NCBI GenBank assembly: GCA_022496185.1
Contig: WTXG01000160.1
Location: forward strand, 19,828 to 83,827
Source: Multifurca ochricompacta
Taxonomy: Eukaryota > Basidiomycota > Agaricomycetes > Russulales > Russulaceae
Direction: 5' to 3'
Length of the DNA: 64,000 nt
Shown one piece after another: positions 11,144-22,362 of the stretch (position 1 is the stretch's first letter; each line of letters begins with the position of its first letter). The position numbers and the translations under genes were made by a program. The notes under the pieces are model-generated. The model was not told the origin of the DNA. It was given only the letters and a program-made list of their open reading frames with translations, and searched no databases.

Positions 11144-12890
11144 GATGATATGAACACGTGGTGTGGGTGTTGTTGACAGCACGGGAGAGAGGTGGCCCAA
11201 TGTTGGGGAAGAAAGGGAAAAGACGAAAGCAGGTTGAAAGGGAAAGTAGAAAAGGAAATGAACAAAAAAAAAGTCCGAAAGTACTTTGTACTTAAGTACA
11301 ATAATCGTACGAAAGGTGGGAAGAAGAGAGAGAACAATAAGGGAGCGTAATGGGATGAGCGAGGATAGATGGATGTTCTCTTATAACCATTATGGTTAAG
11401 CGGCGTCTATGGACAAAAATGGAAAGTGGGAAATTAAGAGACGGGACAGGGTAACAGTAACAGGGACAGGGGAAGAAGACAGGACAGGACAGGACAGTGA
11501 GCCACGCGAAAGATTACATTACAATAAGGAGAAGAAGAAGAAGAAGAGAAGGATCATTATTATCACCAAATATCGTCGTCGGTCGTCGGTTGGTTGATTG
11601 GTTGTTGGGTTGGGTTGATTTGCCATGCCATTGCCATTACATTTACATTTGCCGGTCCTCGGTTGTTCGGACTGTCCTCAGATTTCCGATTCTAATTTAA
11701 AATTATCATCTCTCTGATATCAATTGGACTGGACTGAACTGGACTATACCGGACTGTACTGGACTGACTGAACAACTGAACTTGATTGAACTATTCAATC
11801 CGATCTCGTAGGTCAGATACAGTTCAGCAACACCAAGCCACAGGCCACAAAGTCACAAGCTGCAACAGCAACCCCTTCTTCAGCCATCGTTGTCGTTATG
11901 AACCGCCTATGATGGTGTTACTGACTTCGGAGTATATCCTTTTTAGAAGTTATTTATTTTCTCTCTCGTCCGTTCCGAAGAAAGAAAGGAAGCCTATGGG
12001 TCCGGAGAGGGAAGGCGGAACAGCGGTGAAGCCCACGGCTTACGGCACAGACTAAGGACAAGTCACCTGTTCACTGTTCCTTCCACCGCTCGCCTTCTTC
12101 GCCTTCGCATTCGCCTTCACCTTCGCCTTCTCATCCTCTCCTCCTTTTGGTCTATTTTATTATTTTTATTTTTATTTTACCATCAGTTACATCGACATTC
12201 GACATCATCATCGAGCCGTATTCTATCGTATCCGCTGTAACCAAATATAGTGATTGATTGATATCAATGGGAGTCCGGTCCGGTGGTTTGTCTAGTTGGC
12301 GTTTGGCGTTGGCTGTTGGCGGGTTTCTGTCCTTCTGTCCGGAAACGGGTAAGAACTAAGGGTGGGGTAAGGGTGAGGGTGAGGGTAAGGGTGGGGGTGA
12401 GAGTGAGATGTGAGATGTGAGATGTGAGGGGTAAAGCAAGGGCAGGGTTGAGTCAGGCAGGATCGAGCTGGTTAACCCAATTACATGTGTTCCATAGCAA
12501 TGACCGCAATGTGATATTGATGGCATGGAATTGAGCTCGTTAGATGGGTACAGTAGTACTACTCGAGAGAGAGAGCATGCTTAAGGGGTGGTGTTAATCT
12601 AATCGATTCTAATCGACAGATTTGAGACGATGAGACGCTAGACTTTACAAGACAAGACCTACTGAGGGCTACACTCACGCTCACCACTCACCACTCACCA
12701 CTCACCACTCGCACACACACTCTCCCACGCTCCACCCACCGACTCTCCACAAGCACGTGAAATTTCATGTGTTAACCCCGCCTCCCGCCAACCCACATCC
12801 GTTCACGTTCACATTCACTCACTCACTCGCTCACTTCTTAATCTACACTTACCACTCGTCCCTCATCCCATCATTATCCCCAAGCTAGTC
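11144..12890. other. Spacer with degenerate simple repeats and a G-rich tract
   Basis: Contains a degenerate GGACTGRACT-type array (about 11725-11775), CTTCGCCTT-type repeats near 12085-12130, the G-rich tract described separately, and CACTCACCA/CACTCACT repeats at about 12675-12720 and 12810-12835 upstream of the PDK gene. The pyrimidine-rich last 200 bp probably hold the PDK promoter. No gene is called. Confidence 0.45.
12357..12432 (+). repeat. G-rich GGGTRA-type tract followed by GATGTGA repeats
   Basis: About ten GGG runs are separated by short T/A/G spacers, so the plus strand could fold into a G-quadruplex. A short array of GAGATGT units follows. It lies about 460-530 bp upstream of the PDK start codon. 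It resembles telomere repeats only loosely (mixed GGGTGA, GGGTAA and GGGTGG units). Confidence 0.6.
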
Positions 12891-14753
12891 ATGTCATCTT
12901 CCTTCAAGATATCGTCTTCATTATGGGACAAGGTCCACCATTTTGCTTCTTTCCCTCAGACGGGTGGTAAGTTTTCTACTCCGATTCTCCATCTCTCTCT
13001 CTCTCATTTCATTTTTTTTCTTTCCCTCCCGCACATGTCAACACCGGTGGTTTTTTCTTCATTTTTTCAGTATCTTTACAACAAATGGTTCGATTCGGGC
13101 AGAATCCTAGTCAGGGGACTTTGTTAAGGGCTAGTCAGTTCCTCCTCGGTATGTCCCGCTTTGTCCCTATTGGCGCCCATTTCCACTTTCCCCACTCGAC
13201 ACCTCCGCTGACCCTCTTACTATTATTGTTACTCTTACTGTTACTCTTATTGACGTACGATCAGAGGAGCTACCAGTGAGATTGGCCCACCGTGCAAAAG
13301 AACTTGATGAACTTCCTCACAATTTAAGTAACATGCCGTCCATTCAAAAGGTCAAAAACTGGTACGCCCAGTCATTCGAGGTGCGCCGCCACTCCACCGT
13401 TCCAATGGAGTGATTCTCTCTCTCTTCTTCTCTGAGATTAATCGCACGACATCTCAGGAACTCATCAACTTCTCTCCCGTCCCCCTCTCATCGGACCTCC
13501 GCACCGCGCTGAACCAAGGCGACATCTCACTCCCCGAGTCGACACCAAACCCCTCCTTCGACGAGGACGCGTACTTCCGCAGTGGTGATGGGAATGGTTA
13601 CGCTAACGGAATTACTTCCAAGAGAGGCAGGCTCCGAATACCTATCGACAAGCGGTCAGGGATATCAATCTCTCTCTCTTTACGGAAATTACGGGTGGCT
13701 GATGCTCAACGGCTCTCTCCTCTTAGGTATTACGCAAGGGCTACAAACACCGAATGGCCCCCTGAGGTTTATGATTACAACAAGCGTTTCACCAAGACGC
13801 TCGAAGCCATCAAGAGGCGTCATGACCCCACAGTGACCACTGTCGCTCAGGGCGTACTCGAGTGGAAACAGCACCAAAAGGCGCGGGATATTGGACTCGA
13901 CGTCCAGGCGTGGCTCGACCGTTTCTACATGTCTCGAATTGGCATTCGTTTTTTGATTGGCCAGCGTGGGTTCATATCTCTTGCCGCAACTTTCGTTCTC
14001 CAGTCTTTCTCACAACCTCTGTGTTTTTTTTTTATTTGAAAAAATAAAAAAAACTGCACCGTAGATGTGGCGCTTAATATCCTTAGTCCACACTCTGACT
14101 ACGTCGGGATTATTTGCACTCGTGCCGTAAGTTTTTTTTTTTCTTTCTAAACCCAAAATCGTTATCACCTCCTTGTCCACGGTCCTGACAAAACCCCCGC
14201 GCATATACAGAACGTACATGATATCGTTCATGAAGCGATCGAAAACGCTCGGTTTGTGTGCGAGGAACATTACGGCATGTTTAAAGGCCCACCGGTACAG
14301 CTGATCTGCCCCAGCGACCTGCACTTTGCGTACGTGCCCGGCCACCTGTCGCACATCTGCTTTGAGCTTCTCAAGAACTCTCTCCGAGCTGTCGTTGAAC
14401 GATACGGTCATGAGAAGGAGGACGCGATCCCACCTATCAAGGTGATCGTCGTGGAGGGAAAGGAGGACATCACGATCAAGATCTCGGACGAAGGGGGCGG
14501 GATTGCACGTAGCGCGATACCGCTCATATGGACATACATGTACACCACTATGGAAGGTCAACACATCGACCAGGATTTTCAAGCAAGCGATTTCAATGCA
14601 CCGATGGCGGGATTCGGGTACGGTTTACCCCTGTCTCGACTGTATGCGAGATACTTTGGAGGCGATTTACGTCTGATTTCGATGGATGGATTTGGAACGG
14701 ATGTTTACATTCATCTTAATCGTCTTTCTAGCAGTCGTGAGCCTTTGCCGTAG
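12891..14753 (+). CDS. Mitochondrial protein kinase of the PDK/BCKDK family, 436 aa
   Basis: Phosphorylates and so switches off a mitochondrial 2-oxoacid dehydrogenase (pyruvate dehydrogenase or branched-chain type). Seven exons: 12891-12966, 13071-13148, 13265-13380, 13458-13654, 13727-13965, 14065-14126 and 14211-14753. They total 1311 nt, exactly in frame. The N-terminal helical bundle includes QMVRFGQNPSQGTLLRASQF and KNWYAQSFEELINF. The GHKL ATPase part shows the N-box FELLKNSLRAVVE, the G1-box ISDEGGGI and the G2-box GFGYGLPLSRLYARYFGG. These are diagnostic for PDK/BCKDK and absent from ordinary Ser/Thr kinases. All introns are GT-AG and 72-116 nt. Sequence alone does not settle pyruvate versus branched-chain specificity. 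This is one of the few genes here without any frame break. Confidence 0.95.
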
Positions 14754-15222
14754 TAGGGAGGGGGGAGGGGGAGGGGGAGGAGTAAGGGGGAGGAGTAAGG
14801 GGGTGAGGGGTGACATCCAGCTCCCGTCGCCGTCCATCATTGTCCCCCCTCCTCTTTTTTCTTTTCATTCCACCCGGATGTGATATGATGAATAATGTTG
14901 TTAAGGGGTTGGGGGGGATGTTTTAACAAACTATTGTACTTTGTTTCACTCTTCGCGTTCGCGTCGCGCTTTCACAAACCGCCAAAAAAAACTCGATTAT
15001 TTTACATTTACAGTGCGTCACCCACGGGAAGGGTAGGGGAGGAGGGGAGGAGAGTATTACCTTCCTCTCTTTTTCTTTTTTTCTTTTTTACATACGCAGA
15101 AGCACACATATATCACTTTACTGTCTGCCACAATTACAATGTGTTTTTATTATTATAATAATTGAAACACACCAGTGAACATATTGTCAAAAATGGAAAA
15201 ATTATCTAGTTTAGGCGATCTG

Positions 15223-15330
15223 GTCTTTTTTTTTGAATTCGACTTTATTACGCGCATGCAAGGCTGTACCTAGCTACTACATTGTACATAGTAACTACTA
15301 CAGGGTTGAACAAAAAAGAGAAAAACCTGG
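15223..15330 (-). mobile_element. LINE 3' end with poly(A) (poly(T) on plus strand)
   Basis: A T9 run is followed by GAATTCGACTTTATTACGCG and a TAGCTACTACATTGTACATAG block. The same order (poly-T, TCGA/TTTATT, CGCG, C.AGGxC, GCTAC) recurs at 45921 and 62989 and, in reverse, at 15600 and 51135. The copy at 62989 is attached to LINE coding sequence, so this is read as a severely 5'-truncated LINE insertion. A six-base CTGGTC on both sides (15213-15225 area and near 15328) may be a target duplication, but is short. Confidence 0.55.
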
Positions 15331-15489
15331 TCAGGTAGAGAGTACACTACCAAAGTGAAAACCTGAAGGTAAAAATGTAAGGTAAAGGCCCAAGACAGGG
15401 GCAAGGCAGGCCTGTCACCAGTAGTGACAAGTTAAGGAGTGTCAAGGGGAAGTGAAAAGTCGACTCCACTTCTATCTTCTTCTTTTGTT

Positions 15490-15600
15490 CTTTAGTATCA
15501 GTAGCTACATTGTTCCCTGAAGTGGCCGCGCGATTAAGCGCCGTCCCGCAAGCGCGTAATAAAGTCGATTCCAAAAAAAAGAAAAAAAAAAAAAAAAAAA
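15490..15600 (+). mobile_element. LINE 3' end with poly(A), plus orientation
   Basis: The order is AGTAGCTACATTGTTCC, GTGGCCGCGCGATTAAGCG, GCAAGCGCGTAATAAAGTCG, then an A-rich tail to about 15600. This is the reverse complement of the tail family seen at 15223 and 45921. Together with the 15223 copy it forms a head-to-head pair about 370 bp across. Confidence 0.55.
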
Positions 15601-16280
15601 GGGTGGGAAGCGAAAGAAACCAGACCACTTATCAGAGGCCTGATTCCCCAGCCAGCCAGCTCATCCCGGCTCTACAAAGGTCACTGTTCCGAAATGGGCA
15701 TGAAAGTAGTCCGGGATCCACTGGAGGAAGAGGAAGAGGAGGTGGTGGTGGTGGAAAAAAAAAAAAAGAAAAGAGACATTGTCAGAGTCAAGTGAGGTGG
15801 GCCAAGGGAGAAGTGTTAATGCCCACTTCCCACACGGGTAGCCACAAAACGAAGGGCAGGAAAGAATGAGATGGGCAAAGGTAGCCCGGATGACGTTGTC
15901 GCAAGGACAGAATGAAGCGGATTTGGGGTAGGATGGGAGTGGAACCCGTTCGGTGTAGTAACTCAGCGAGATGAAGCCATGGTCAGTGGCCAGTGGCAAG
16001 GCTGAAGAAGGTGGTGTGGCGTGAGAATTAGGCGATCTTGATCGAAAACTCCTATAGTTATGTACTTGAACTTGAAATTGGCCAACATCGTTATTTCCCA
16101 TTCCTACGCCTCCGCCATGATGTTCAGAAATCTTGTTTTCATGGATGTTTTTCCCATCCAAAAAATCAAAAAGATCTCTCTATTCAGACGAAGCCACCAC
16201 AACAGACATCATCAATATTAGCTACAAAAGCCCCAGTTGCTCCCGCTTCATCCACATCCCCCAACATCAACATCTCATCC

Positions 16281-17164
16281 ATGGCTCCCAAGATTGCAAT
16301 CGTCATTTATACCACATTCGGCCACGTTGCCAAGCGTTCCATATCTCCTCTCTTGCGACCTTTTATCATCCATTTCCTTATCATCTGTCCTCTTGTAAGT
16401 GGCCGAAGCTGAGAAGAAGGGCATCGAGGCTGCCGGTGGTCAGGCAACCATCTACCAGTAAGTATCGTGTGCGTGTGCATCCAGTGATCTAAAGATCAAT
16501 CCTGAATTGCTTCTTCGATGGCTAGGATCGCAGAGACCCTCTCGGAGGACGTTTTGGTGAGGATGGGTGCGGCCCCCCAAACCCTCATACGCCATCCTTG
16601 TCCCCAGCGAGCTTGCTCAATTTGATGGCGTCCTTTACGGTATCCCTACTCGTTTCGGTAACTTCCCCGCTCAGTGGAAGGTAAGAACCTTTTTTTTTTT
16701 TTTTTTCTCGTTTCTTTCAACCGGAGTCGTTGTTTAATGCCTTGACCCTCTTTTTAGACCTTTTGGGATGCCACTAGCCCGCTCTGGATATACGGCAGTC
16801 TCTATGGCAAGTTTGCTGGCGTGTTCATTTCGACTTCTAGTCATGGTGGTGGGCAAGAGTCTACTGCCCTGGCGACTATCTCGACCTTCACTCACCACGG
16901 GATCTCCTTTGTGCCCTTTGGCTACGCTCACTCGTTTTCCAAACTGACAAACCTCACTGAGGTCCACGGTGGTGTGCATCCTCGTTAATCCTTACTGTGA
17001 TTAGTTTTGTTTATTACATCTATACCACCAAGGCTCTACCTTGGGGTGCTGGCACTTTCTCTGGCTCCGATGGTTCGCGTCAACCCACAGCTCTTGAGCT
17101 TGAGATTGCCGAGATCCAGGGCAAGGCCTTCTACGTTCATGTTGCCAAGTCGTCGCAGAAGTAA
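16281..17164 (+). CDS. WrbA/Pst2-like NAD(P)H:quinone oxidoreductase (flavodoxin-like), about 204 aa
   Basis: Flavodoxin-fold FMN enzyme that reduces quinones by two electrons, protecting against redox cycling. Exons: 16281-16335, 16400-16457, 16526-16680, 16758-16973 and 17033-17164. The start [18 protein letters not shown] covers the first beta strand and phosphate loop. Family blocks follow: [74 protein letters not shown] and [14 protein letters not shown]. The exon total is 616, one base over a multiple of three. The frame slips near 16568-16580, where a G/C run gives MGAAPQ instead of the usual MGAPPKP; an extra G is the simplest explanation. No targeting signal is visible, so it is probably cytosolic or at the plasma-membrane face, as in yeast relatives. 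Confidence 0.85.
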
Positions 17165-20100
17165 GTGTGACCGTTCGTGGGTATATACACTGTTTTATTG
17201 TACATTTATTCTTCGTTTGCAATTGGAAATTTTTATCACATTTAAAACCTCGAAGAGCATGAAATTGTGGTGCGGTTACTGGCTCGCTACATCTAAGCTC
17301 ATTTTCTTGTTTGTTTATTACTCCCACTTGAAACTTGATGGGTGAGTGTATGCCGCGTTACTTTATATTCAATCATTATGAAAAAATTAAAATAAAAAAA
17401 AGCTTCATAACTTGGAAATACACATTCGGTTTTTTTTTCGAACGATGACGAAGAAATAATAATAATAATAGATGAATACAGATGATGACGATATTCCCCA
17501 TTTGTTATGTTAGTAATAGTCATTTCATCTGACGGGGGGGGGGGGGGGGTTCCGGCCGGATTCGATTCAATCATTAATCCCTCCCCCCCCTCCCAGATCT
17601 TTGACACAAAAATAAATAAATGCGATACGTTACATCGGTTACTGCGCGGGTTAAACAACAAAAAAGAGAAGAAGAATAGAGTAGGGGAGATGGGGGGGGG
17701 GGAGAGGGGTCGCCGGTTTTTCTATTTGATCGATTTGAATTGATTGATATAGCGAGGGGGGTTTAGGATTCAGTCAGTCAGTCAGTTTGAGGTGAGTGGG
17801 TCAGTTTGATTACTTGAGCCGGAGGCAAAAGAGAGAGAGAGAGAGAAAGAGGAAGAAAGAAAAGAAAGCTCGACTGCCATCCGATCTCATTAAGTCTTTG
17901 TGTGTTTTACCAAGGAAGCGAATTCCACGTGCTGCCGTCATATACACACGCCGCACAAACAAAAAGTCTACAAATTCGAGTCAAAATTTTTTTTTTTGGG
18001 GGGGGGGAGGGGGGGAGGAGATAAAACTTTTATTTTCATAACCCTAAAGATATAGAAGTGTATTTGGAGATGGAGATGGAGATAAGAGGGGAGGGAGGGA
18101 GGGAGGGATGGATGGATGGATGGATGGAGAATGTGTGTGATGGTGCTTTTTGCCTCATCATCCACGCTTTCCACCACCACCCCTTTAGATTCGTATCGGT
18201 GAAGTTCACGGAGATTAAAAAATAAATAAATTCTATTGTTAAAAGATGTCCGGCTTTTTGAGACTTGGCTTCTTTGAAGGAGAGACGCCGTAGAGAGGGG
18301 TGAGATGAAATGAAAAACTGAGATGGTTATGACTTTGCTGTGGGGTGGGGTGCATAGTAAACCATATATCCGTTTCCGTTTCCGTTTCCGTGTTTCGTTT
18401 CTTCGTGTTTTCGCTATCTTTCTCTCTCCTTCTCTTATGCGCGCGCCGCAGTGTGATCGAACGGGTCAGGTCAAACGCGCGGACCGGCCGCCGTTGATTA
18501 GTTAAAAACGATTTGTAAAATTTGTAAACACGCGCACACACGCATGTGGCCGTGTTCGTTCTCGCTCGCTGGCTTGTTCTCCTCTGATATTTGATTCAAA
18601 TCAAATAAAGTAATGAACCGATGATGATGTATTTGTAATTGTAAATCGTATTTGTTGTATCTACTATACGAAATTCAAGGCGCTCTCCCGTAAGGGTATG
18701 GGTCTCATTACGGTATATGTGGTTAATAAACTCACTCATTCATTCATTCATTTAATGATGATGATGATGATGATTTTAAAGGCGGTGGCGGTGCGTTTGA
18801 GGAAGGAGCGCGGCCGGCCTCCCCCTTTTTCTTGCTCGTGGGAGATTCATTCCTCGGGCGAGAAAATTGAGTTTGATGAAGATGAAGATTATTTCGAGAG
18901 ATTTTCATGCACGATTTTGGCAAGGCAGGCATCTGCCGCTTTTTGCTTGCTTGAGACCTCCTCATTGAGTCAGAAATTACCGAAGAGCGGTGGCGGTTTC
19001 AGCAATTATTCACACACACACACACATATATATATATATGATACAACTAGGCCTCAAAATCATATATATATCATGATGGCACTAATGCCTTGCGGGAGGA
19101 ATGCCAGTGTGAAATTAACGGTTTTTTTTTTTTCCCTATATATGACCGGTCGTCAAGTGTGCAATGCCTCCCTTGAGAGAGACATTCTATTGTTGCGCAG
19201 CGTAGTTTATATTCAAAGTCGCGGGAGTGCCTCAAGTGTAAATCCGCCGCCGCTTAGTATACAAACAAAAAAAACAAGGATGATAAAGCTCCTTGAGCTG
19301 AACTCCTCGGGTGCGTGTGTAAACCACATGGTGTTGGTGGCCTCTTAGATGGACACCGCCACCTAATACAACTACTTTTGCAACTCGACCTCATTACAAT
19401 TTATTATTATTTTTTTTCAATTTTACTTCCATCTGGCACTGCGACCCACGGACGATGACGCGAAAATACCGTTCGATCGGCAGCAGCACGGCGGCGACGA
19501 CGGCGGCAGTGCTCTCTCACTTCTGCAATAGTTAGTTGTTAAGTTGCTCCTTCAGGACACTTACATTTATGGGGGGGGGAGACGACAGAGGGGTCACCTA
19601 GGGGACTTCGGCTCCGTCTCCAGACGCCATGAAGTAAATAATTCGAAGCGGATGGGTTGTATGAACAGCATGTCCTAGGCTAGTCGGTCGTTGAGAACTT
19701 TGCACAGGTATGTGACACATGACGGAAATGGTGATCAAGTATGACTAATCATCCTGGACGGGGTTGTGGTTAACTAAACAGGCCCCCCCCCCCTTTCCCC
19801 CTCCTCTCCGGAGACAATCTACCGATTCACTCGAGATGAATGGCGGTGGTGTACATTTGGTAAAACTCTTGTAAAACTCCTCGGGTTATGTAAGTGTGTT
19901 ATATTTTTTTTCGATCCTTAGTTGTTGTTGCTGTGGGAATTGAAATGAGCTGTTGCCAGAATGCGTTTATCTGGAGCACTTCCCGCGCTTTCCGAATCAT
20001 GAAGCATCATCAACGGAGTAGGCTGTTATAGTGAAGAAGAGGAGAAAAAGAAGAAAGAATCAAATGGGTGCTTAAAACGTTTTTTCAATCACTTAAATTT

Positions 20101-21779
20101 TTGAGGCGACGGCGGCGGGATAAACTTAAAAGTACTTCTCTGTAGTTCAGTAGGTTAACATTGATGGATCGGGTATGCACAAATACATTCGGTGTGCGTG
20201 AGCGATTCATATTCGCGGGAATCGTAAGTTGCTATGCAGATAAGGCCCAGTATCAAAGAAGAGAGAGAGCAAACACGTTTTCCCGGGTCCCCGCTTCCCC
20301 TTTTTAGATATTCGGAGTGTCGGAGGAAAATCCCACAGGCCGAGCGGGAGCAACGTATCTAATCGTGCTGCTGTGCTTTGAAATATCTGGGTATCGGTTT
20401 CAGTTGACGGGGAAAGGAAAAGATAAGGAAAGGGGGAAGGGGAGGCAGCTATGCTGCTTGATGTACTAACATCTTTCCTCCCAGCCCACATCAACCCTGT
20501 ACCCGAGGCAGTGCTACCAACGTTTGGGTTCGACTCGCGAAGAAATGCGGGGACGGACTTCAGGGAATTGCTGCTCAGGGCGGGCACTTCCGGTCGCCGC
20601 TGTTGGTGCTTCTACTGTCACTACTACCGTACGGACCGTTCCGAATGGCAGTGGTGTGTTATCTCCAAGTGGGTGAACGTTCCATCAATTGTCCCTGGAA
20701 GCCGAATTGAAGCGGGGGATCGCTCCGATAGAGGGAGGGGGAGGGGGCCAGACATTTTCGGGAGACGATTTCGAGGAAATTTCGCCTCCCACCATGATAG
20801 ACTTTGTCATCGCAACGAACCCGCTCTCAATCGTACGTACAGTACAAATAACACTTCTGAAAAAAGTACGTCATACGTTGGATATAGTGGTGGGCTGATG
20901 ATATAAATGTTTGGTTTGTGACAAGGATATACTTGGCGCGCTTGAACGTGTCCTAGTGAACCGTGAACGCGAATCAATCTTCTTCTTCGGGAGGAATCGC
21001 ATCGCATGCATGATAATAGAGCTTGACATGTTCAGGGAAAGCCAAACAAATGATAGCATAACACCCCTTTGCGGGACAAAAAAAGGTGAGAGAGAAGGCT
21101 CGTGAGGACGATGCGATCGCTGTTCAGATAGCAGGGGTATAGATCTCAAGTCAAGAAAAAAGCCGTAGATCAGTAAAGTGAAGATCTTTCAGCTATCTTT
21201 TTTTTTTTTTTGATAATTCCCAGTGATATGACCCATTGAAGGAGGAAATCCTCCTCTTATTCGTTATGGTCATTTCTGATCGCGTCTGAGAGTGAGAGCA
21301 GGCAAAGAGGTCAACTACACAATGTTGTGTTCCAAGCAATTAATGAGGAAGACAACGATACAGCCGGCATCATCGAATTGGTTACAATATTGGGGGACGC
21401 AGCAGCCAAATGGTCCTATTGTACTTTCGGCAAAATCCTTGCGTATATTCGCGCCCTTCCAGGTAGGCGTAAGGCGCCGATATGAGCGGTGAAGATGCAG
21501 GGGGGGGGGGAGCTGTTGTGGGGGCGTTGCACGCACCCCATCAGAGAAGCGTGTCGCGCCCTGGTTGCTATCGAGTCATGCAATGATGAATAAAGACTGG
21601 AGATTCCACAATGATTGTATTATACAGTAGCTTGTAACAAGAATATTGATGATGGTGAATTGAACGTGGTGCGTTCGCCGCGCCGTGACGGTTCTGTTCG
21701 ATTAGGTGGTTAGGGGATTCCGGCCGATAGATTGTTGCGCACTGCTAGCTCTTTACATGCAAGCTGATGAGCTCCGTTG
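17165..21779. other. Long gene-poor stretch rich in homopolymers and microsatellites
   Basis: I see no convincing gene in 4.6 kb. It contains a G17 run (about 17534-17550), a G9 run near 17999-18007, GGAG/GATG microsatellites (18085-18127), a TTTCCG repeat (18370-18390), a GATGAT repeat (18757-18772), CA/TA repeats (19012-19040) and a C10 run near 19783. Longer open frames at 18698-19348 and 20451-20906 run through these repeats. The segment 20440-20910 has the least repetitive sequence and might be a decayed gene, but I cannot identify it. Confidence 0.4.
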
Positions 21780-22140
21780 TTATGATCTCCTTGTTGCTTC
21801 GGCAGCTTGGGTTGCTGCTTGTGCAAGCAAGGGCTTCTGCTTCTCCGCCAATACGCGGCGCTGATTAAAATAATCGATCTAAAATCCATGCTCAGAACAA
21901 CAAATGGCCATGGTTGCGAGATGGCGAGATATAATGGTCTAAAACTCACCCAACTCTTTGCGCAGTTCTGCTCGTAAGATTTTCTTTGCGCCGCGCACTT
22001 TGAACCTTCCGTACCAGCAACGACGACCTCGGCAGCGTCCAAACAGGTGAAATAAGCGTCCCTAGTTTCCCAACATTTTGAACGGTCTTCTCTTGACGTA
22101 GAGGTAGGTTTTTCTGATTGTTACTACCAAACCAACCCAT
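21780..22140 (-). CDS. COA6: COA6/COX6B-like twin CX9C-CX10C protein of cytochrome c oxidase assembly
   Basis: Small protein of the mitochondrial intermembrane space, needed to deliver copper to Cox2 in cytochrome c oxidase assembly. The start MGWFGSNNQ at 22140 matches the MGWFG opening common in fungal COA6. Exon 1 (22140-21950) carries a CX9C motif (C-WETRDAYFT-C) and a CX10C motif (C-AAQRKSYEQN-C), followed by KSW. Exon 2 (21878-21780) continues IDYFNQRRVLAEKQK and stops after RRS. The intron is 71 nt, GT-AG. Exons total 290 nt, one base short; the break lies near 22095-22100, where GAGG appears as GAG. It shares a 222-bp divergent promoter region with the Rab-GAP gene. Confidence 0.85.
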
Positions 22141-22362
22141 ATTATTTTAAAGAGATGCGGAGAATAGTAAGTCACAGTGGGGCAGTTGGAGTGGCAGGCC
22201 ACGTGGACTCTCAATCACCCTGACACGGCTCGCGCTTAAAGTTCAGAGTTTGTTCACTAAGCCAAGCGAAGACTAGTCTCCGTCTCCGTCGCCGTCGCCG
22301 TCATCAAACTACGGTTAAGTCAACATCCTACGGTTAGATGATACCGTAGATATTTCATTCAC
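22141..22362. promoter_or_regulatory. Divergent promoter region between COA6 and the TBC Rab-GAP gene
   Basis: Only 222 bp separate the two start codons (22140 minus, 22363 plus), so both promoters must lie here or overlap the genes. A CGTCTCCGTCGCCGTC pyrimidine repeat is visible near 22279-22302. No TATA box is obvious. Confidence 0.6.

Larger units (their letters stand above)
14754..16280. other. Spacer with two facing LINE tails
   Basis: The 3' region of the PDK gene (G-rich repeats at 14757-14805), then a gene-free stretch holding two poly(A)-linked retroposon ends at 15223-15330 and 15490-15600, then the upstream region of the WrbA-like gene. No further gene seen. Confidence 0.5.

Noticed and set aside
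12357..12432. Interstitial telomere repeat
   Set aside because: Units are mixed (GGGTGA, GGGTAA, GGGTGG) and do not form a TTAGGG array.
6770..17164. Biosynthetic gene cluster around the bioF-like gene
   Set aside because: Neighbours (NLR, unknown gene, PDK, WrbA-like) have no shared pathway and no BioA/BioD/BioB partner is visible.
18698..19348. 216-codon open frame on the plus strand
   Set aside because: It runs through GATGAT, CA/TA and T-run repeats, has no domain-like sequence, and reads as a methionine- and histidine-repeat translation.
20451..20906. 151-codon open frame, possibly a small gene
   Set aside because: All three frames look similarly plausible, none has a recognisable motif or splice pattern; listed only as part of the gene-poor stretch.
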